DNA from: Cohnella abietis
Lineage (GTDB): Bacteria; Bacillota; Bacilli; Paenibacillales; Paenibacillaceae
Length of the DNA stretch: 64,000 nucleotides
Direction: 5' to 3'
Assembly: GCF_004295585.1 (NCBI RefSeq)
Contig: NZ_AP019400.1
Location: 1,021,501 to 1,085,500, forward strand
Shown here: piece after piece, positions 33,907 to 42,760 of the stretch
How positions within the stretch are numbered: the stretch's first letter is position 1
Layout: the number at the start of each line of letters is the position of its first letter
Program-made: the position numbers and the translations under genes
Notes under the pieces: model-generated
The model's input: the letters and a program-made list of their open reading frames with translations, nothing else
What the model was told of the DNA's origin: nothing
The model's database searches: none

Positions 33907-34480
33907 CATCCCTATGATTAGCACACTTGGTAAGGAGATGATGACGTACCTACCAAGTTATTATGCAACTTCGAGAATTATGAGCTCTAACATAGACGCT
34001 CAAGGTGCGGAACTGGACAAGCTATGGCATGCTCTTAACGAAGTGCTTGAACAGAATTTTATCTTTACAGCCACATGGGGACTTGACCTCTGGGAGGTGG
34101 AGCTGGGCATAGCTACCGACTATTCCAAGCCTACTGATCAACGCAGAAGCGTTATTCTCTCAAAAATACGTGGAATAGGTTCTGTAACAATTAATCTTAT
34201 AAAGTCTGTTGCTGAATCTTACGATGGAGGAACCGTAGATGTCACAGTGCAAAATGGGGCTTATACATTCATTGTCAAGTTTGTTGATACCTTGGGGATC
34301 CCGCCGAATCTTGATGATTTGAAGCAAGCGATCGAAGAGATTAAACCCGCTCATCTGGCTGTTGAATACGCCTTTACTTACAGCACCTTTGGGAGGCTGC
34401 AGGAAAGTGGTATTTCCTTTGGAGGCATTGAGGCTGCGGCCGTCAGCTTCGGACAATTAGAAACCTGGGATATCCCATAA
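33899..34480 (+). CDS. xkdU: Baseplate/tail protein XkdU (DUF2313)
   Basis: A 193-residue protein from GTG 33899. MISTLGKEMMTYLPSYYATS and the central FTATWGLDLWEVELGI, with QRRSVILSKIRGIGSVTINL following, are the signature of DUF2313/gpI-like wedge tips that hold the tail fibres. It directly precedes the fibre gene. Confidence 0.88.
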   Translation: MSNIPMISTLGKEMMTYLPSYYATSRIMSSNIDAQGAELDKLWHALNEVLEQNFIFTATWGLDLWEVELGIATDYSKPTDQRRSVILSKIRGIGSVTINLIKSVAESYDGGTVDVTVQNGAYTFIVKFVDTLGIPPNLDDLKQAIEEIKPAHLAVEYAFTYSTFGRLQESGISFGGIEAAAVSFGQLETWDIP

Positions 34481-34492
34481 GGAGAGGAAACT

Positions 34493-35890
34493 ATGCAGAT
34501 TTTACCGAGTGGAATAAAGAAAGTCGAAGCTTCGGATAACGCAACCGTCGCCAATATGGTAAGGAACGATGAGTTGCTAGATCAGAAAATAACATCCTAT
34601 GACTTGCACGTAGCTACCACAGCTAATGCACATGGTGCCACAAGTTCGGCGACTCCAAATACACCAGTACAGCGTGATGCGAGCGGCCGGGCTAAGATTG
34701 CGGCTCCTGCAGCGGCAGATGATATCGCTCGTAAGGATACTGTGGATGATGCGCTCTCCACTCACGCTACAGATTACATTAGACAGCCTGGTTATGCAGT
34801 AACAACCGGTTCGGCTAACGCGTATAACGCAACTCTATCACCAGCGTTGAATGCATATATTGCCGGTGTTTGCTTAGCGGTGAAGATTCATGCAAATAAC
34901 AGTGGTGCCGCAACAATTAACGTAAATGGACTTGGAGCAAAGTCGATACTGGATTCAAAAGGCAATGCTATGACGGCCGGTAAGCTTAAGCTTGATAGCG
35001 TGTATACTTTGCGTTACAACGGAACGGCTTTTACCTTACAGGGTGAAGGGGGGGAATATGGTACAGCTGTAGCGACGGAAGTATTATCAGGAAAAACGTT
35101 TGGGACTGATGCGGGGGTAGTGGCGGGGAATATGATAGATCGTAGGGGATCGACAAACGCATCATTACGAAATTTGGGTGTTTCCGGTAGAGTCTGGACT
35201 AGACCAGCTATTGGTTACTATGAGGGACTTACTGACATTTATGCGGATGACCCCAATTTTATCTCAGCCAACTTCCCTGCTAATAAAACCATATTTGGGT
35301 TACAGGGTACGATGTCTTTGCGAAGTAGTTCCGGAGGTAACAGTCCCGGAGGTAGCGGTAACCATTGGGCTCCATTCGGGACAACCGCAACCGATGGTGT
35401 TGGTGTATTTGCCCGTGCAGCTCCCCCAGACGGAAGCTCAACGGTCGCGTATTCCGGAGATCAGTGGATACGTATTCCGGAGCCAAACTTCACCACAGCA
35501 AATATCCCGGCAGGTATGTCGATGTTTGGAATGGTTGGGTCTGGGGGGAACACTAAACGTTTTGCCAGTGGGACGACCACGACAGTCATTAATAATTGGT
35601 ATCATAAAGTAACAGTAGGCGGTCTGAATTTTACTCCAAATCTAATAGTTGTTTCTTATAACACTTGGTTATTGTATATAGCTAGAGAAGGGAATTTTGA
35701 CGGTAGTTTTAGATGTATGTATCATCAAACCGCTAATGCTCAATCCTTTTATGCAACAACTACTTCACAAGGTACAGGGGTTGATCAATTTCGAGTATTG
35801 TCAAACGGCTTTGAAATGTACCTTGAGTTCAATCAGTATGGAGTGCAAAATGGAGGATTTCCGTGTAGTTGGAGAGCATTTGAAATGTAA
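34493..35890 (+). CDS. Tail fibre (receptor-binding) protein
   Basis: A 465-residue protein. The N-terminal ~100 residues include RDASGRAKIAAPAAADDIAR, the fibre-attachment region of PBSX-type fibres. The middle has two copies of a module ending NF-x2-AN-x-PA-x4-FG-x2-G (around residues 254-273 and 330-352). Glycine/serine linkers lie between them. The C-terminal ~100 residues (WYHKVTVGGLNFTPNLIVVS and on) form a beta-rich tip that most likely sets host range. This part would decide which cells the particle kills. Confidence 0.82.
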   Translation: MQILPSGIKKVEASDNATVANMVRNDELLDQKITSYDLHVATTANAHGATSSATPNTPVQRDASGRAKIAAPAAADDIARKDTVDDALSTHATDYIRQPGYAVTTGSANAYNATLSPALNAYIAGVCLAVKIHANNSGAATINVNGLGAKSILDSKGNAMTAGKLKLDSVYTLRYNGTAFTLQGEGGEYGTAVATEVLSGKTFGTDAGVVAGNMIDRRGSTNASLRNLGVSGRVWTRPAIGYYEGLTDIYADDPNFISANFPANKTIFGLQGTMSLRSSSGGNSPGGSGNHWAPFGTTATDGVGVFARAAPPDGSSTVAYSGDQWIRIPEPNFTTANIPAGMSMFGMVGSGGNTKRFASGTTTTVINNWYHKVTVGGLNFTPNLIVVSYNTWLLYIAREGNFDGSFRCMYHQTANAQSFYATTTSQGTGVDQFRVLSNGFEMYLEFNQYGVQNGGFPCSWRAFEM

Positions 35891-35909
35891 CATTTTGGGA
35901 GGTATTTAA

Positions 35910-36209
35910 ATGCAAATTGGTAGGAGAATTTACTACGATAAGGGTACTGGGAACGTGATAGTAGACACCGGAGAGCGCTCCGGTTCAGTCGCCGAAACAA
36001 CTATAGAGCAAGACTTCGCGATATATGCCGCCCTTGCCGAATACGCACTGGAAACAGTCGGCTGTCTCCAATTGGATTACGGCCAGTATGAGCAGGATTT
36101 TGCAACAAGTAACGGATTTAGGGTAAACGTGAGCGGCGAAGCTCCAGTACTGCTTTTTTCTTATTCCGAATCAGGAGAACCGGAGTTGTACCCCCTTTAT
36201 CAGAAGTAG
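35910..36209 (+). CDS. Small fibre-associated protein
   Basis: A 99-residue protein starting MQIGRRIYYDKGTGNVIVD, with TIEQDFAIYAALAEYALETV and LQLDYGQYEQDFA. Proteins of this kind commonly follow the fibre gene in tail loci of Paenibacillus-like bacteria, perhaps as fibre chaperone or tip partner; this is inference from position. The start follows TGGGAGG. Confidence 0.65.
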   Translation: MQIGRRIYYDKGTGNVIVDTGERSGSVAETTIEQDFAIYAALAEYALETVGCLQLDYGQYEQDFATSNGFRVNVSGEAPVLLFSYSESGEPELYPLYQK

Positions 36210-36431
36210 TAATCGTAGCAGCTAGTAGAATATAATCAGGATTTTCGCCGATACATGATGTAATCCTAAAACGTTGGCGAGCAGTGAATTTTAAATATCC
36301 TTACCAGTAAAAATATGGATCAGGATGTTCGTTGTTTAGTTCTCGTTGAAAGTAAGGCCAAACTTTGAGACATAACTTATGCAGAAAAGGGCTCCACATA
36401 AGCAGGGCTATAATGCTTACGGGAGGAAACT
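36210..36431. other. Intergenic stretch before the lysis genes
   Basis: About 220 bases without a supported gene. A TATAAT at 36409-36414 lies before the lysis genes but lacks a clear -35, which would fit use of the alternative sigma-like factor of the locus. Confidence 0.35.
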
Positions 36432-36482
36432 ATGCAAAAGGCTCTCGAAGATAGGGGGTTCCATATAATCGTAGCTCTCTAA
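36432..36482 (+). CDS. Possible 16-residue peptide upstream of the lysis genes
   Basis: ATG 36432 lies 4-5 nt from GGGAGG and encodes MQKALEDRGFHIIVAL before TAA. The binding site is strong, but the frame is very short and I cannot test conservation. It may be a leader peptide or a decayed XkdX-like gene. Confidence 0.3.
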   Translation: MQKALEDRGFHIIVAL

Positions 36483-36509
36483 AATTATTTTGGATTAGAG
36501 GTGAAACTC

Positions 36510-36770
36510 ATGTCCAGCGAAGAAGCGCGCGTGCTCTCGGATATTCGAGAGCGCGTTGTTCGTTTGGAAACAAAGATCGATGCGATGACGGATGTACGCG
36601 ATACGGCGGAGGCAGCGAGAGATGCGGCGATAGAGGCACTTCAGATGGCCAAATCTGCGCACAAACAAGTAGATGAGATAGCAGACAATCAACGGTGGCT
36701 CTGGCGGACAGTAGTTGGAGCCATCCTTGCTGCCGTCATTGCGGCGGTGGTTAAGCTGCAAGGAGGGTGA
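36510..36770 (+). CDS. xhlA: XhlA-like lysis protein
   Basis: An 86-residue protein with a coiled-coil N-terminal part (IRERVVRLETKIDAM) and one C-terminal membrane helix (TVVGAILAAVIAAVV), the layout of XhlA of PBSX. XhlA associates with the membrane and, together with the holin and endolysin, lyses the producing cell. ATG 36510 follows AGAGGTG; a GTG nine bases earlier overlaps the site. Confidence 0.88.
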   Translation: MSSEEARVLSDIRERVVRLETKIDAMTDVRDTAEAARDAAIEALQMAKSAHKQVDEIADNQRWLWRTVVGAILAAVIAAVVKLQGG

Positions 36771-36780
36771 GGCTGTCGTG

Positions 36781-37017
36781 ATGGATAAGCTTATTACTTT
36801 ACCCGATGATGTGGTCATGCTTGCACCGATAGTCGCTGCTTACGTGGGGATTGCGAAGGAATTTCGTGTGCCGAGCCAGTACAATCACCTTATTAGTCTA
36901 ATGATTGCGACTGTATTCGTGCTCGTCCCATCTGCAACCCAGCAAGTTTTAACAACGATTTCTATTATCGGGCTAACTTCATCCGGGCTATATCATTTTA
37001 CCAAGAAAAGGGAGTAG
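36781..37017 (+). CDS. Holin-like protein
   Basis: A 78-residue protein with two or three hydrophobic segments (VVMLAPIVAAYVGIAK, LISLMIATVFVLVP, ISIIGLTSSGLYHF) and a basic tail KKRE, as expected for holins such as XhlB. It should form the membrane lesions that release the endolysin. The start is ATG 36781 or GTG 36778; AGGAGG lies 11-14 nt upstream. Placed between xhlA and the endolysin gene. Confidence 0.75.
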   Translation: MDKLITLPDDVVMLAPIVAAYVGIAKEFRVPSQYNHLISLMIATVFVLVPSATQQVLTTISIIGLTSSGLYHFTKKRE

Positions 37018-37111
37018 CTTGTAAGCAAGAGCCGACACCTGCTTGACCCTGATCTCATTAGATAACTAAGTGTCCCAATTATGATTTAGTTCAGCAAGGA
37101 GGTGGATACAC

Positions 37112-37864
37112 ATGACGAAAGGTATCGACTGCTCCACTCCGCTAAATGCATCAACCGCAAAGGCTCTCGCCCAGCAAGGGTTTCAATTCGTTGGAAGATA
37201 CCTTGTCCCTGAGAACTATCGATGGAAACGACTGACTCTTGCAGAAGCAAATGTTATTACGGAAGCGGGAATGCAAGTCATTTCCGTATTTGAGACGACT
37301 GCAAACAGGGCTTCTGGCGGTACTGAGGCTGGGAAGGCTGACGGAGCGGCAGCGTTAAAAGAGGCTAAGCTATTAGGTCAGCCGACAGGAAGTACGATTT
37401 ATTTTGCAGTGGATTACGACGCCCAGCCGAAAGACTACGATAATATTGAACGGTATTTGAAGGCTGCGACTGAACAAATCCCAGGCTATTGCAGTGGTGT
37501 TTATGGCTCTTACGCCGTAATCGAGGAGATGGCGAAGCGTAAAGCTTGCACCTCTTTCTGGCAAACCTACGCTTGGAGTAGTGGCAAGAAAAGTGGAAAT
37601 GCGAATGTATATCAATACAAGAATGATGTGGTAATCGGTGGTATTTCTGTAGATTTGAACGAATCATACGGTAGTGAAGGCTGGTGGAATACGAAAGGGG
37701 AGGTAGTAACGACTATGAGTCAGGACGATGCTGTTAAAATCATTCGTTTCTTGTCTGCAGCTTGGTTTGCTTCGATTAACATAGAGGATAAGAATGAATT
37801 TAATCGTTTGGCAAATGAGGTTCGTAAGTCGGCTGGAATTCCAATCGAATCCTCTTCAAAATAA
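37112..37864 (+). CDS. Endolysin-like glycoside hydrolase (DUF1906 family)
   Basis: A 250-residue protein of the DUF1906/Rv2525c-like TIM-barrel family: MTKGIDCSTPLNASTAKALA, FVGRYLVPENYRWKRLT, then STIYFAVDYDAQPKD and SFWQTYAW. The conserved acidic residues lie at the strand ends (GIDCS, FAVDYD). Such domains serve as cell-wall lytic enzymes in Gram-positive phage tails and lysis cassettes. No signal peptide is present, so release would need the holin. The C-terminal ~60 residues are helical. Start behind AAGGAGGTG. Last gene of the tail locus. Confidence 0.82.
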   Translation: MTKGIDCSTPLNASTAKALAQQGFQFVGRYLVPENYRWKRLTLAEANVITEAGMQVISVFETTANRASGGTEAGKADGAAALKEAKLLGQPTGSTIYFAVDYDAQPKDYDNIERYLKAATEQIPGYCSGVYGSYAVIEEMAKRKACTSFWQTYAWSSGKKSGNANVYQYKNDVVIGGISVDLNESYGSEGWWNTKGEVVTTMSQDDAVKIIRFLSAAWFASINIEDKNEFNRLANEVRKSAGIPIESSSK

Positions 37865-37952
37865 ACCAGAAACGGTTCCCCTCTGTATGTAGCTGCATAT
37901 TCTATAGGCATCCACACTGCCCGTAATTGGCTACCTATGAGGGGGAATACCT

Positions 37953-38783
37953 ATGTCGTTGATTCCAGATTTTCCGCAAAAGCTTCTCGATGAACACAAA
38001 AAGTGGCATCATGCTCGACATCAAGTTAACATAAATAATCCACCACCCGGTTATGGACAGGAGTTCCTACGTTTTCACCGGGATTATATTACACGGGCAT
38101 TAGCATGGTATAAGCAGGCAGGTCATGATCCGAGGCTAGTGGAGCCTTGGGTTTCCGTACCGGAGGAGATTCGGCAAGCTCCTTGCTTCGACCAGGCAGC
38201 TGAGGCTCGAATTCTTTATCAACCGGAATCCTTCGTCTCCGCTGACGAGCTTGGCAGATTTATCGAGTCCTCGAATTTACATGCCTGTATCCACCAACAG
38301 TCTGCTCAATTGTACGGTGATCCTGACATTGATGATTTCGATGTTGCTCCTCATGATACGGTCTTCTACAATATCCATGGAATGATCGATCGCTGGTGGA
38401 AAAACTGGGAGGGCATGGGTCGGTTTAGCGAGGGGCAATCTTATTGGTGCGGTGCTTTTGACGGTGAGGGTGAAGAAGTATTATATTACAGCCTTAAAGA
38501 TGGATATTGGTGGTTGGCAAAGGTACAGTCGGCTAATTCTCAAGAAGCACGAGATGGAAGTATGGGGCAACGGCAATGGATATCCGTTGGCAATAGCAGT
38601 GAATTCGGCCCAATGGATGATGGACGGTTATTCCGGATTTGGGATGTGGATGGGGACGGTAAGCTGGAGGTGCTGTTCCGTCACCCACGACACAATGGAT
38701 GGGTAGAAGGCAAGGTTAAGGAAGGAACAATGAACTGGCAGCCCATTTCATTGCACCTGATTGGACCTTCACTCAACCCTTAA
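37953..38783 (+). CDS. Tyrosinase-like copper protein
   Basis: A 276-residue protein. WHHARHQ and QEFLRFHRDYITRALAWY (about residues 18-56) look like the CuA histidines of tyrosinases. LHACIHQQSAQLYGD and APHDTVFYNIHGMIDRWW (about residues 111-150) look like the CuB part. A C-terminal domain with WDVDGDGKLEVLF suggests an FG-GAP-like repeat. It probably binds a type-3 copper pair and oxidises phenols or catechols. It follows the endolysin by 88 bp with its own GGGGGAA site, and could be cargo or simply the flanking gene. Overlaps the convergent Nudix gene by 11 bp. Confidence 0.6.
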   Translation: MSLIPDFPQKLLDEHKKWHHARHQVNINNPPPGYGQEFLRFHRDYITRALAWYKQAGHDPRLVEPWVSVPEEIRQAPCFDQAAEARILYQPESFVSADELGRFIESSNLHACIHQQSAQLYGDPDIDDFDVAPHDTVFYNIHGMIDRWWKNWEGMGRFSEGQSYWCGAFDGEGEEVLYYSLKDGYWWLAKVQSANSQEARDGSMGQRQWISVGNSSEFGPMDDGRLFRIWDVDGDGKLEVLFRHPRHNGWVEGKVKEGTMNWQPISLHLIGPSLNP

Positions 38784-39429
38784 CTAAATCTCGCAAAAAC
38801 TTAAACACGGCAATATAGTAGCCATAATCCCGAGAAACGAACGAACTGCAGGTAATGAGTGCTTCTGTTTCCTGCAGTTCTCCTTTCTGAATCTTTACAC
38901 CCCGTGCGGTTATCTGCTGGAGCTTACCTTCCATTAGTGCAATCAATTCGTCGGCATCCGCCTCGTACAGGCCGGATACCTCCTCCTCTTGAAGTACAAA
39001 ATCGGTTAAAGGCAAATTGGTAACAAGACCGAATACATGGCTGATTTCAGCATCGATATATTTCTTGCCCCCAATGACTCCAGATTCCTGCTCTGTAAAG
39101 ATACCAAAATGAGCAAGCTCCTCGAAGGCAACCCGCACACCAAGCTCCTCTTCCAGCTCGCGGACTACATCCTTTGGCGTTTCTCCTGCTTCAAGGTGAC
39201 CGGCAGCAGTGATATCAAAGCAGTTTGGGTTAGTATCCTTGTTGGCAGAGCGCTGTTGAAATAATACTTTCGCACGATACTCGCCTTTATCTGAGTCACC
39301 CCGTCCTTCCTGGCGGACTAGCCAGCAGTGAACGGTATGATGCCATAGTCCTCGAGCATGCACTTCACTACGCTCCGCAATTCCGGTCCAATTACCATTT
39401 TCGTCATAGACGTCGAACATTTCTGGCAT
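38773..39429 (-). CDS. Nudix hydrolase
   Basis: A 218-residue protein with a full Nudix box, GHLEAGETPKDVVRELEEEL followed by G (about residues 77-97). The N-terminal region (FDVYDENGNWTGIAERSEVH, HHTVHCWLVRQ) resembles isopentenyl-diphosphate isomerase-like and YfcD-like Nudix proteins. It hydrolyses a nucleoside diphosphate derivative or related pyrophosphate; the substrate is not predictable. Start behind AGAGGGT. MscL lies upstream in the same direction with only 5 bp between, probably the same operon. Confidence 0.88.
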   Translation of the reverse strand: MPEMFDVYDENGNWTGIAERSEVHARGLWHHTVHCWLVRQEGRGDSDKGEYRAKVLFQQRSANKDTNPNCFDITAAGHLEAGETPKDVVRELEEELGVRVAFEELAHFGIFTEQESGVIGGKKYIDAEISHVFGLVTNLPLTDFVLQEEEVSGLYEADADELIALMEGKLQQITARGVKIQKGELQETEALITCSSFVSRDYGYYIAVFKFLRDLVKG

Positions 39430-39434
39430 CTTGC

Positions 39435-39926
39435 CTACCCTCTTGCCGTATGAGCTTGTCCTACAGGTACAACCTCAGAGGTGCAATGGGAGCAGCGTGA
39501 AGCGGCTAGTGGAATGGCGGACAGGCAATACGGACACTCGCGAGTAGTCGGCGCTGCAACCGGTGCTTCCACTTCTTTCTTCCGGCTAAGCTTGTTTAGA
39601 AACTTAACAAGCATGAATACACAGAATGCTACAAGGATGAAATCAATTAACACATTAATAAATTGACCATAGGCGATGACAGGCACAGGAACTTCTGCTT
39701 TTTTAATCTCTTCCATCGTTTTTGCTGTGGTATGCCCTAATGGAATAAATAAATCCTTGAAGTCAACATTCCCTAGTAATTTACCAATTGGTGGCATAAC
39801 TACGTCATTAACAAGCGAAGTGACGATCTTGCCGAATGCACCACCAATAATAACCCCAACTGCTAAATCTACGACATTACCCCGCATCGCAAAAGTCTTA
39901 AACTCACTTAACATTGACCGAAACAT
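39435..39926 (-). CDS. mscL: Large-conductance mechanosensitive channel with C-terminal zinc ribbon
   Basis: A 163-residue protein. The MscL core, [20 protein letters not shown] then [20 protein letters not shown] (first helix) and FVLVAFC-like second helix, is clear. It opens under membrane tension after osmotic downshock. The C-terminal ~35 residues add [18 protein letters not shown], a zinc ribbon that many MscL proteins lack. ATG 39926 follows GGAGG by 8 nt; two upstream starts overlap the site. Confidence 0.92.
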   Translation of the reverse strand: MFRSMLSEFKTFAMRGNVVDLAVGVIIGGAFGKIVTSLVNDVVMPPIGKLLGNVDFKDLFIPLGHTTAKTMEEIKKAEVPVPVIAYGQFINVLIDFILVAFCVFMLVKFLNKLSRKKEVEAPVAAPTTRECPYCLSAIPLAASRCSHCTSEVVPVGQAHTARG

Positions 39927-40034
39927 TCTCATAACCTCCAAATTTTAGACTATTTTCATAAAGGAATTTGCTGGTAGCCGTCGAATCCTATAGACAAACG
40001 CAAAAGACGTCAGTTATTGCGAGGGATCAGAATT

Positions 40035-41798
40035 ATGAACGGTACCGTAGCTTTATGGCCATGCTTTTTCTTGCTGCTGGCACTGTTAATTAGCATACTC
40101 GCATCATATACCATGTTTAACTTCATAGGCAATCTCAAAAGAACGAATGGGACCTTTCGTCAGTTTTGGCTCGCTGGTGGAGCGTTTGTGTTTGGAGTGG
40201 GGCTGTGGGCTAAGCATCTTGTCACTCTATTAGGATTTAATGAGCCTCTTAACTTTACCTGGTCTATGCTAGTTGCATTAGTTTTCATCATTTTCTTTTC
40301 ATTAATGGCTTTTATCATGCTCACCTTTCAAGGAATTTTGAAATACCGGCTTTTTTTTGGTAGCTCTATTCTAGCATTTGGTGTCGCGGTCATGAACTTC
40401 TTCAGTGTGCTGGGTCCTCAGATAGAGCGACTCACTATTAATCCTATCTATCTTATTCTTTCCCTATTATTGCTTTTCATAGGCACTTATCTATCTTTTT
40501 TATTATCGGAAAGTGTAGTTTGGGGGAGAAAATTTCTTGCAAGCGCGTTGCTTGGCCTTTCCGTCGTTGTCGTGCAATTCATTGGAAACAAAGCGCTTCA
40601 TATCGAATATACGGATGACATTTACATTACATCGGATAAGCTTAATCAGGATATCAATTTACTCGCTATTATTATAGGCATAGGCGCAGTGCTCATTCTC
40701 ATGTCAACCTTAGTTACTTGGTTTATAGACAAGCGGTTGAACCAGATGGACGAGCGTTACAAGCTATTAGTCGAAAACTCACTGGATATGATTGCAATTC
40801 TTAAGGGAGACCATTGGGGATTCGTTAATGCGGCGGGTCTTAGGATGTTTGAGGCTGAGATGGGCAGTGAGTTAATTGGCAAGTCTATCTATACTTTTTT
40901 GCCGGCTAAGGATCATAATGCATTTAGAGAGAGACTGCATAACCTCATATTCGTAGGCAGTGGAATACCGATTGAGCAGGAATGGTTTACCTTGAAGGGC
41001 AAAGTACTGCATACAGAAATCGTAGAAACGATGACTACACTCGATAATGAGCCTGCGGTACAAGTGATTATTAGGGATATTTCTGAGCGTAAAAAGAACG
41101 AGGAGCTTCTTATTAACTCGGAAAAGTTATATGTGGCGGGTCAATTGGCTGCTGGTATTGCACATGAAATCCGCAATCCGCTAACCTCTCTTAAGGGATT
41201 CCTCCAATTAATTGCCTCGGGAAGAAGAGCTAATTCTAGCTACTATGAGATTATGAATTCAGAGCTCGATCGAATCGAGAATATTGTAAGTGAGCTGTTA
41301 ATGCTGTCTAAACCGCAAGTATATGAGCTTACTTATCAGGATATGCGGGCCATAATGAGAGATACAGTCACTTTGCTAGAAACGCAGGCTATCCTTCATA
41401 ATATTGCAATCGAAGCAGAGTACGGTACAGATCCTTTGTGGATATACGGCGTGGAAAATCAAGTTAAGCAGGTATTTATTAATGTTATCAAAAATGCAAT
41501 AGAAGCGATGATCGACGGAGGGTCCATTGGGATCAAGCTTTCACGCGAAAGCGATGGGGTATACGTGCGAGTTCGTGACGAAGGACCGGGTATTGGAGAG
41601 GATCAGCTGGCTAAGATTGGTCAGCCGTTCTATACAACCAAAGAAAAGGGTACTGGTCTCGGCTTAATGGTTAGCTACAAAATCGTTGATAATCATCAGG
41701 GTAAAATAATGGTTAAGAGCGAGCTTGGAAAAGGGACACTGTTCGAAATTGTTTTGCCGTTTCGCTATCCGGATGCTTCGGTTAAGAAATCCAGCTGA
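40035..41798 (+). CDS. Sensor histidine kinase with MHYT-like membrane domain and PAS domain
   Basis: A 587-residue membrane kinase. Seven hydrophobic segments (residues ~5-235) resemble the MHYT sensor (ASYTMFNFIGNL; WLAGGAFVFGVGLWAKHLV), though the usual MHF triplet reads AKH. A PAS domain (YKLLVENSLDMIAILKGDHW) follows at about 242-355. HisKA has AAGIAHEIRNPLTSLKGFLQ with the phosphorylated His near residue 377. The ATPase domain has NVIKNAIEAM and GTGLGLMVSYKIV. It resembles sporulation kinases such as KinB/KinE in layout. No response regulator is adjacent. Its 3' end overlaps the convergent lipid kinase by 34 bp. Confidence 0.88.
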   Translation: MNGTVALWPCFFLLLALLISILASYTMFNFIGNLKRTNGTFRQFWLAGGAFVFGVGLWAKHLVTLLGFNEPLNFTWSMLVALVFIIFFSLMAFIMLTFQGILKYRLFFGSSILAFGVAVMNFFSVLGPQIERLTINPIYLILSLLLLFIGTYLSFLLSESVVWGRKFLASALLGLSVVVVQFIGNKALHIEYTDDIYITSDKLNQDINLLAIIIGIGAVLILMSTLVTWFIDKRLNQMDERYKLLVENSLDMIAILKGDHWGFVNAAGLRMFEAEMGSELIGKSIYTFLPAKDHNAFRERLHNLIFVGSGIPIEQEWFTLKGKVLHTEIVETMTTLDNEPAVQVIIRDISERKKNEELLINSEKLYVAGQLAAGIAHEIRNPLTSLKGFLQLIASGRRANSSYYEIMNSELDRIENIVSELLMLSKPQVYELTYQDMRAIMRDTVTLLETQAILHNIAIEAEYGTDPLWIYGVENQVKQVFINVIKNAIEAMIDGGSIGIKLSRESDGVYVRVRDEGPGIGEDQLAKIGQPFYTTKEKGTGLGLMVSYKIVDNHQGKIMVKSELGKGTLFEIVLPFRYPDASVKKSS

Positions 41799-42691
41799 GC
41801 TGGGACTATCGTTGCTATTAGGGGAGTATGACCTGAAGGTTCACCATCTCCAAAAGCAACAAATGGCTTAGGAGCATCAATTCGTACGCTACGCCCCGAC
41901 AGGATAGTAACATAAGGTTGTTTGACATGACTGCCATTTAGCAGGGTTGGGAAAATGAGTAGAATACGCCATACGCTACAGCTATGTACGATACAGGTGT
42001 GCAGTAGGTTATCGTCCGGGAGGGCTTTAGGGCAGATTTTTAAGCCGCCACCGTAAGTGGAGACGTTAGAGATGGCTGACAGCCACCCTCGTGTAAAATC
42101 GTGGGTAACCCCGTCTATTGTCACTGTAATGGATTGAGGTTTAAACACAGCAAGTGATCGGAACAATCCGATAATATAGGCCAGAGAACCAACTCCGAGC
42201 TTATTGCACCAACGCTTATACCCGGAACCGTTGACATCAGCAGCGACGGCTCCGTCAAGCCCAACTGCAACAGCAGTGAGTGTAATCTGTGATTTGTACT
42301 GTTCTGATGTTGTCTCTAATACGTCAATGCGACGAGTATGACCGGCAAGAATAATATCAAGAGCTCGAATTGGATTACGAGGAATGCCGAGTGCCCGGGA
42401 TGTATCATTGCCGGAGCCAGCAGGGATGAGGCCGCAAGGGATCCCTGAAGCTACCAAGAGGGGGAGAAGACCATGTAGAGTTCCATCTCCTCCAATTACC
42501 GCAACCGCTTTCATTTTCCCGGTTAGTAAAAGCTCCTCCATCCGGATGACCGCTTCATCCTGTGATGATGAGACCACCGTATGATATTCAATTCCCCTTT
42601 TATGTAGCTGAGCCTCGACCTTCGCCCACACTTTTTTACCGCGTCCATTACCGGAACTTTCATTGACTACGAACAGTACCACGCGGGTCAA
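41765..42691 (-). CDS. Diacylglycerol kinase-family lipid kinase (YegS/BmrU-like)
   Basis: A 308-residue protein with the DAGK catalytic motif IGGDGTLHGLLPLL (about residues 62-75) and GLIPAGSGNDTSRALGIP (about 86-103). It phosphorylates diacylglycerol or a related lipid; in Gram-positive bacteria this recycles diacylglycerol released by lipoteichoic acid synthesis. TTG 42691 gives the full frame, but GGGAGG lies 1 nt before it; GTG 42682 has better spacing (10 nt) and may be the real start. A TATAAT lies just upstream on the minus strand (plus 42723-42728). Upstream DNA is the 51-bp repeat array. Confidence 0.88.
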   Translation of the reverse strand: MTRVVLFVVNESSGNGRGKKVWAKVEAQLHKRGIEYHTVVSSSQDEAVIRMEELLLTGKMKAVAVIGGDGTLHGLLPLLVASGIPCGLIPAGSGNDTSRALGIPRNPIRALDIILAGHTRRIDVLETTSEQYKSQITLTAVAVGLDGAVAADVNGSGYKRWCNKLGVGSLAYIIGLFRSLAVFKPQSITVTIDGVTHDFTRGWLSAISNVSTYGGGLKICPKALPDDNLLHTCIVHSCSVWRILLIFPTLLNGSHVKQPYVTILSGRSVRIDAPKPFVAFGDGEPSGHTPLIATIVPAQLDFLTEASG

Positions 42692-42760
42692 GCCTCCCTA
42701 AAGTAAGTAACCTTTATACTCCATTATAAAGGGATGTCGAAAATTGGGAAGCCCCTCGAA

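Noticed and set aside
23344..37953. Integrase, att sites, capsid, portal or terminase genes at the edges of the tail locus
   Set aside because: None were found among the reading frames on either strand, and no direct repeat at both borders was noticed by eye. The locus is therefore not described as a complete prophage.
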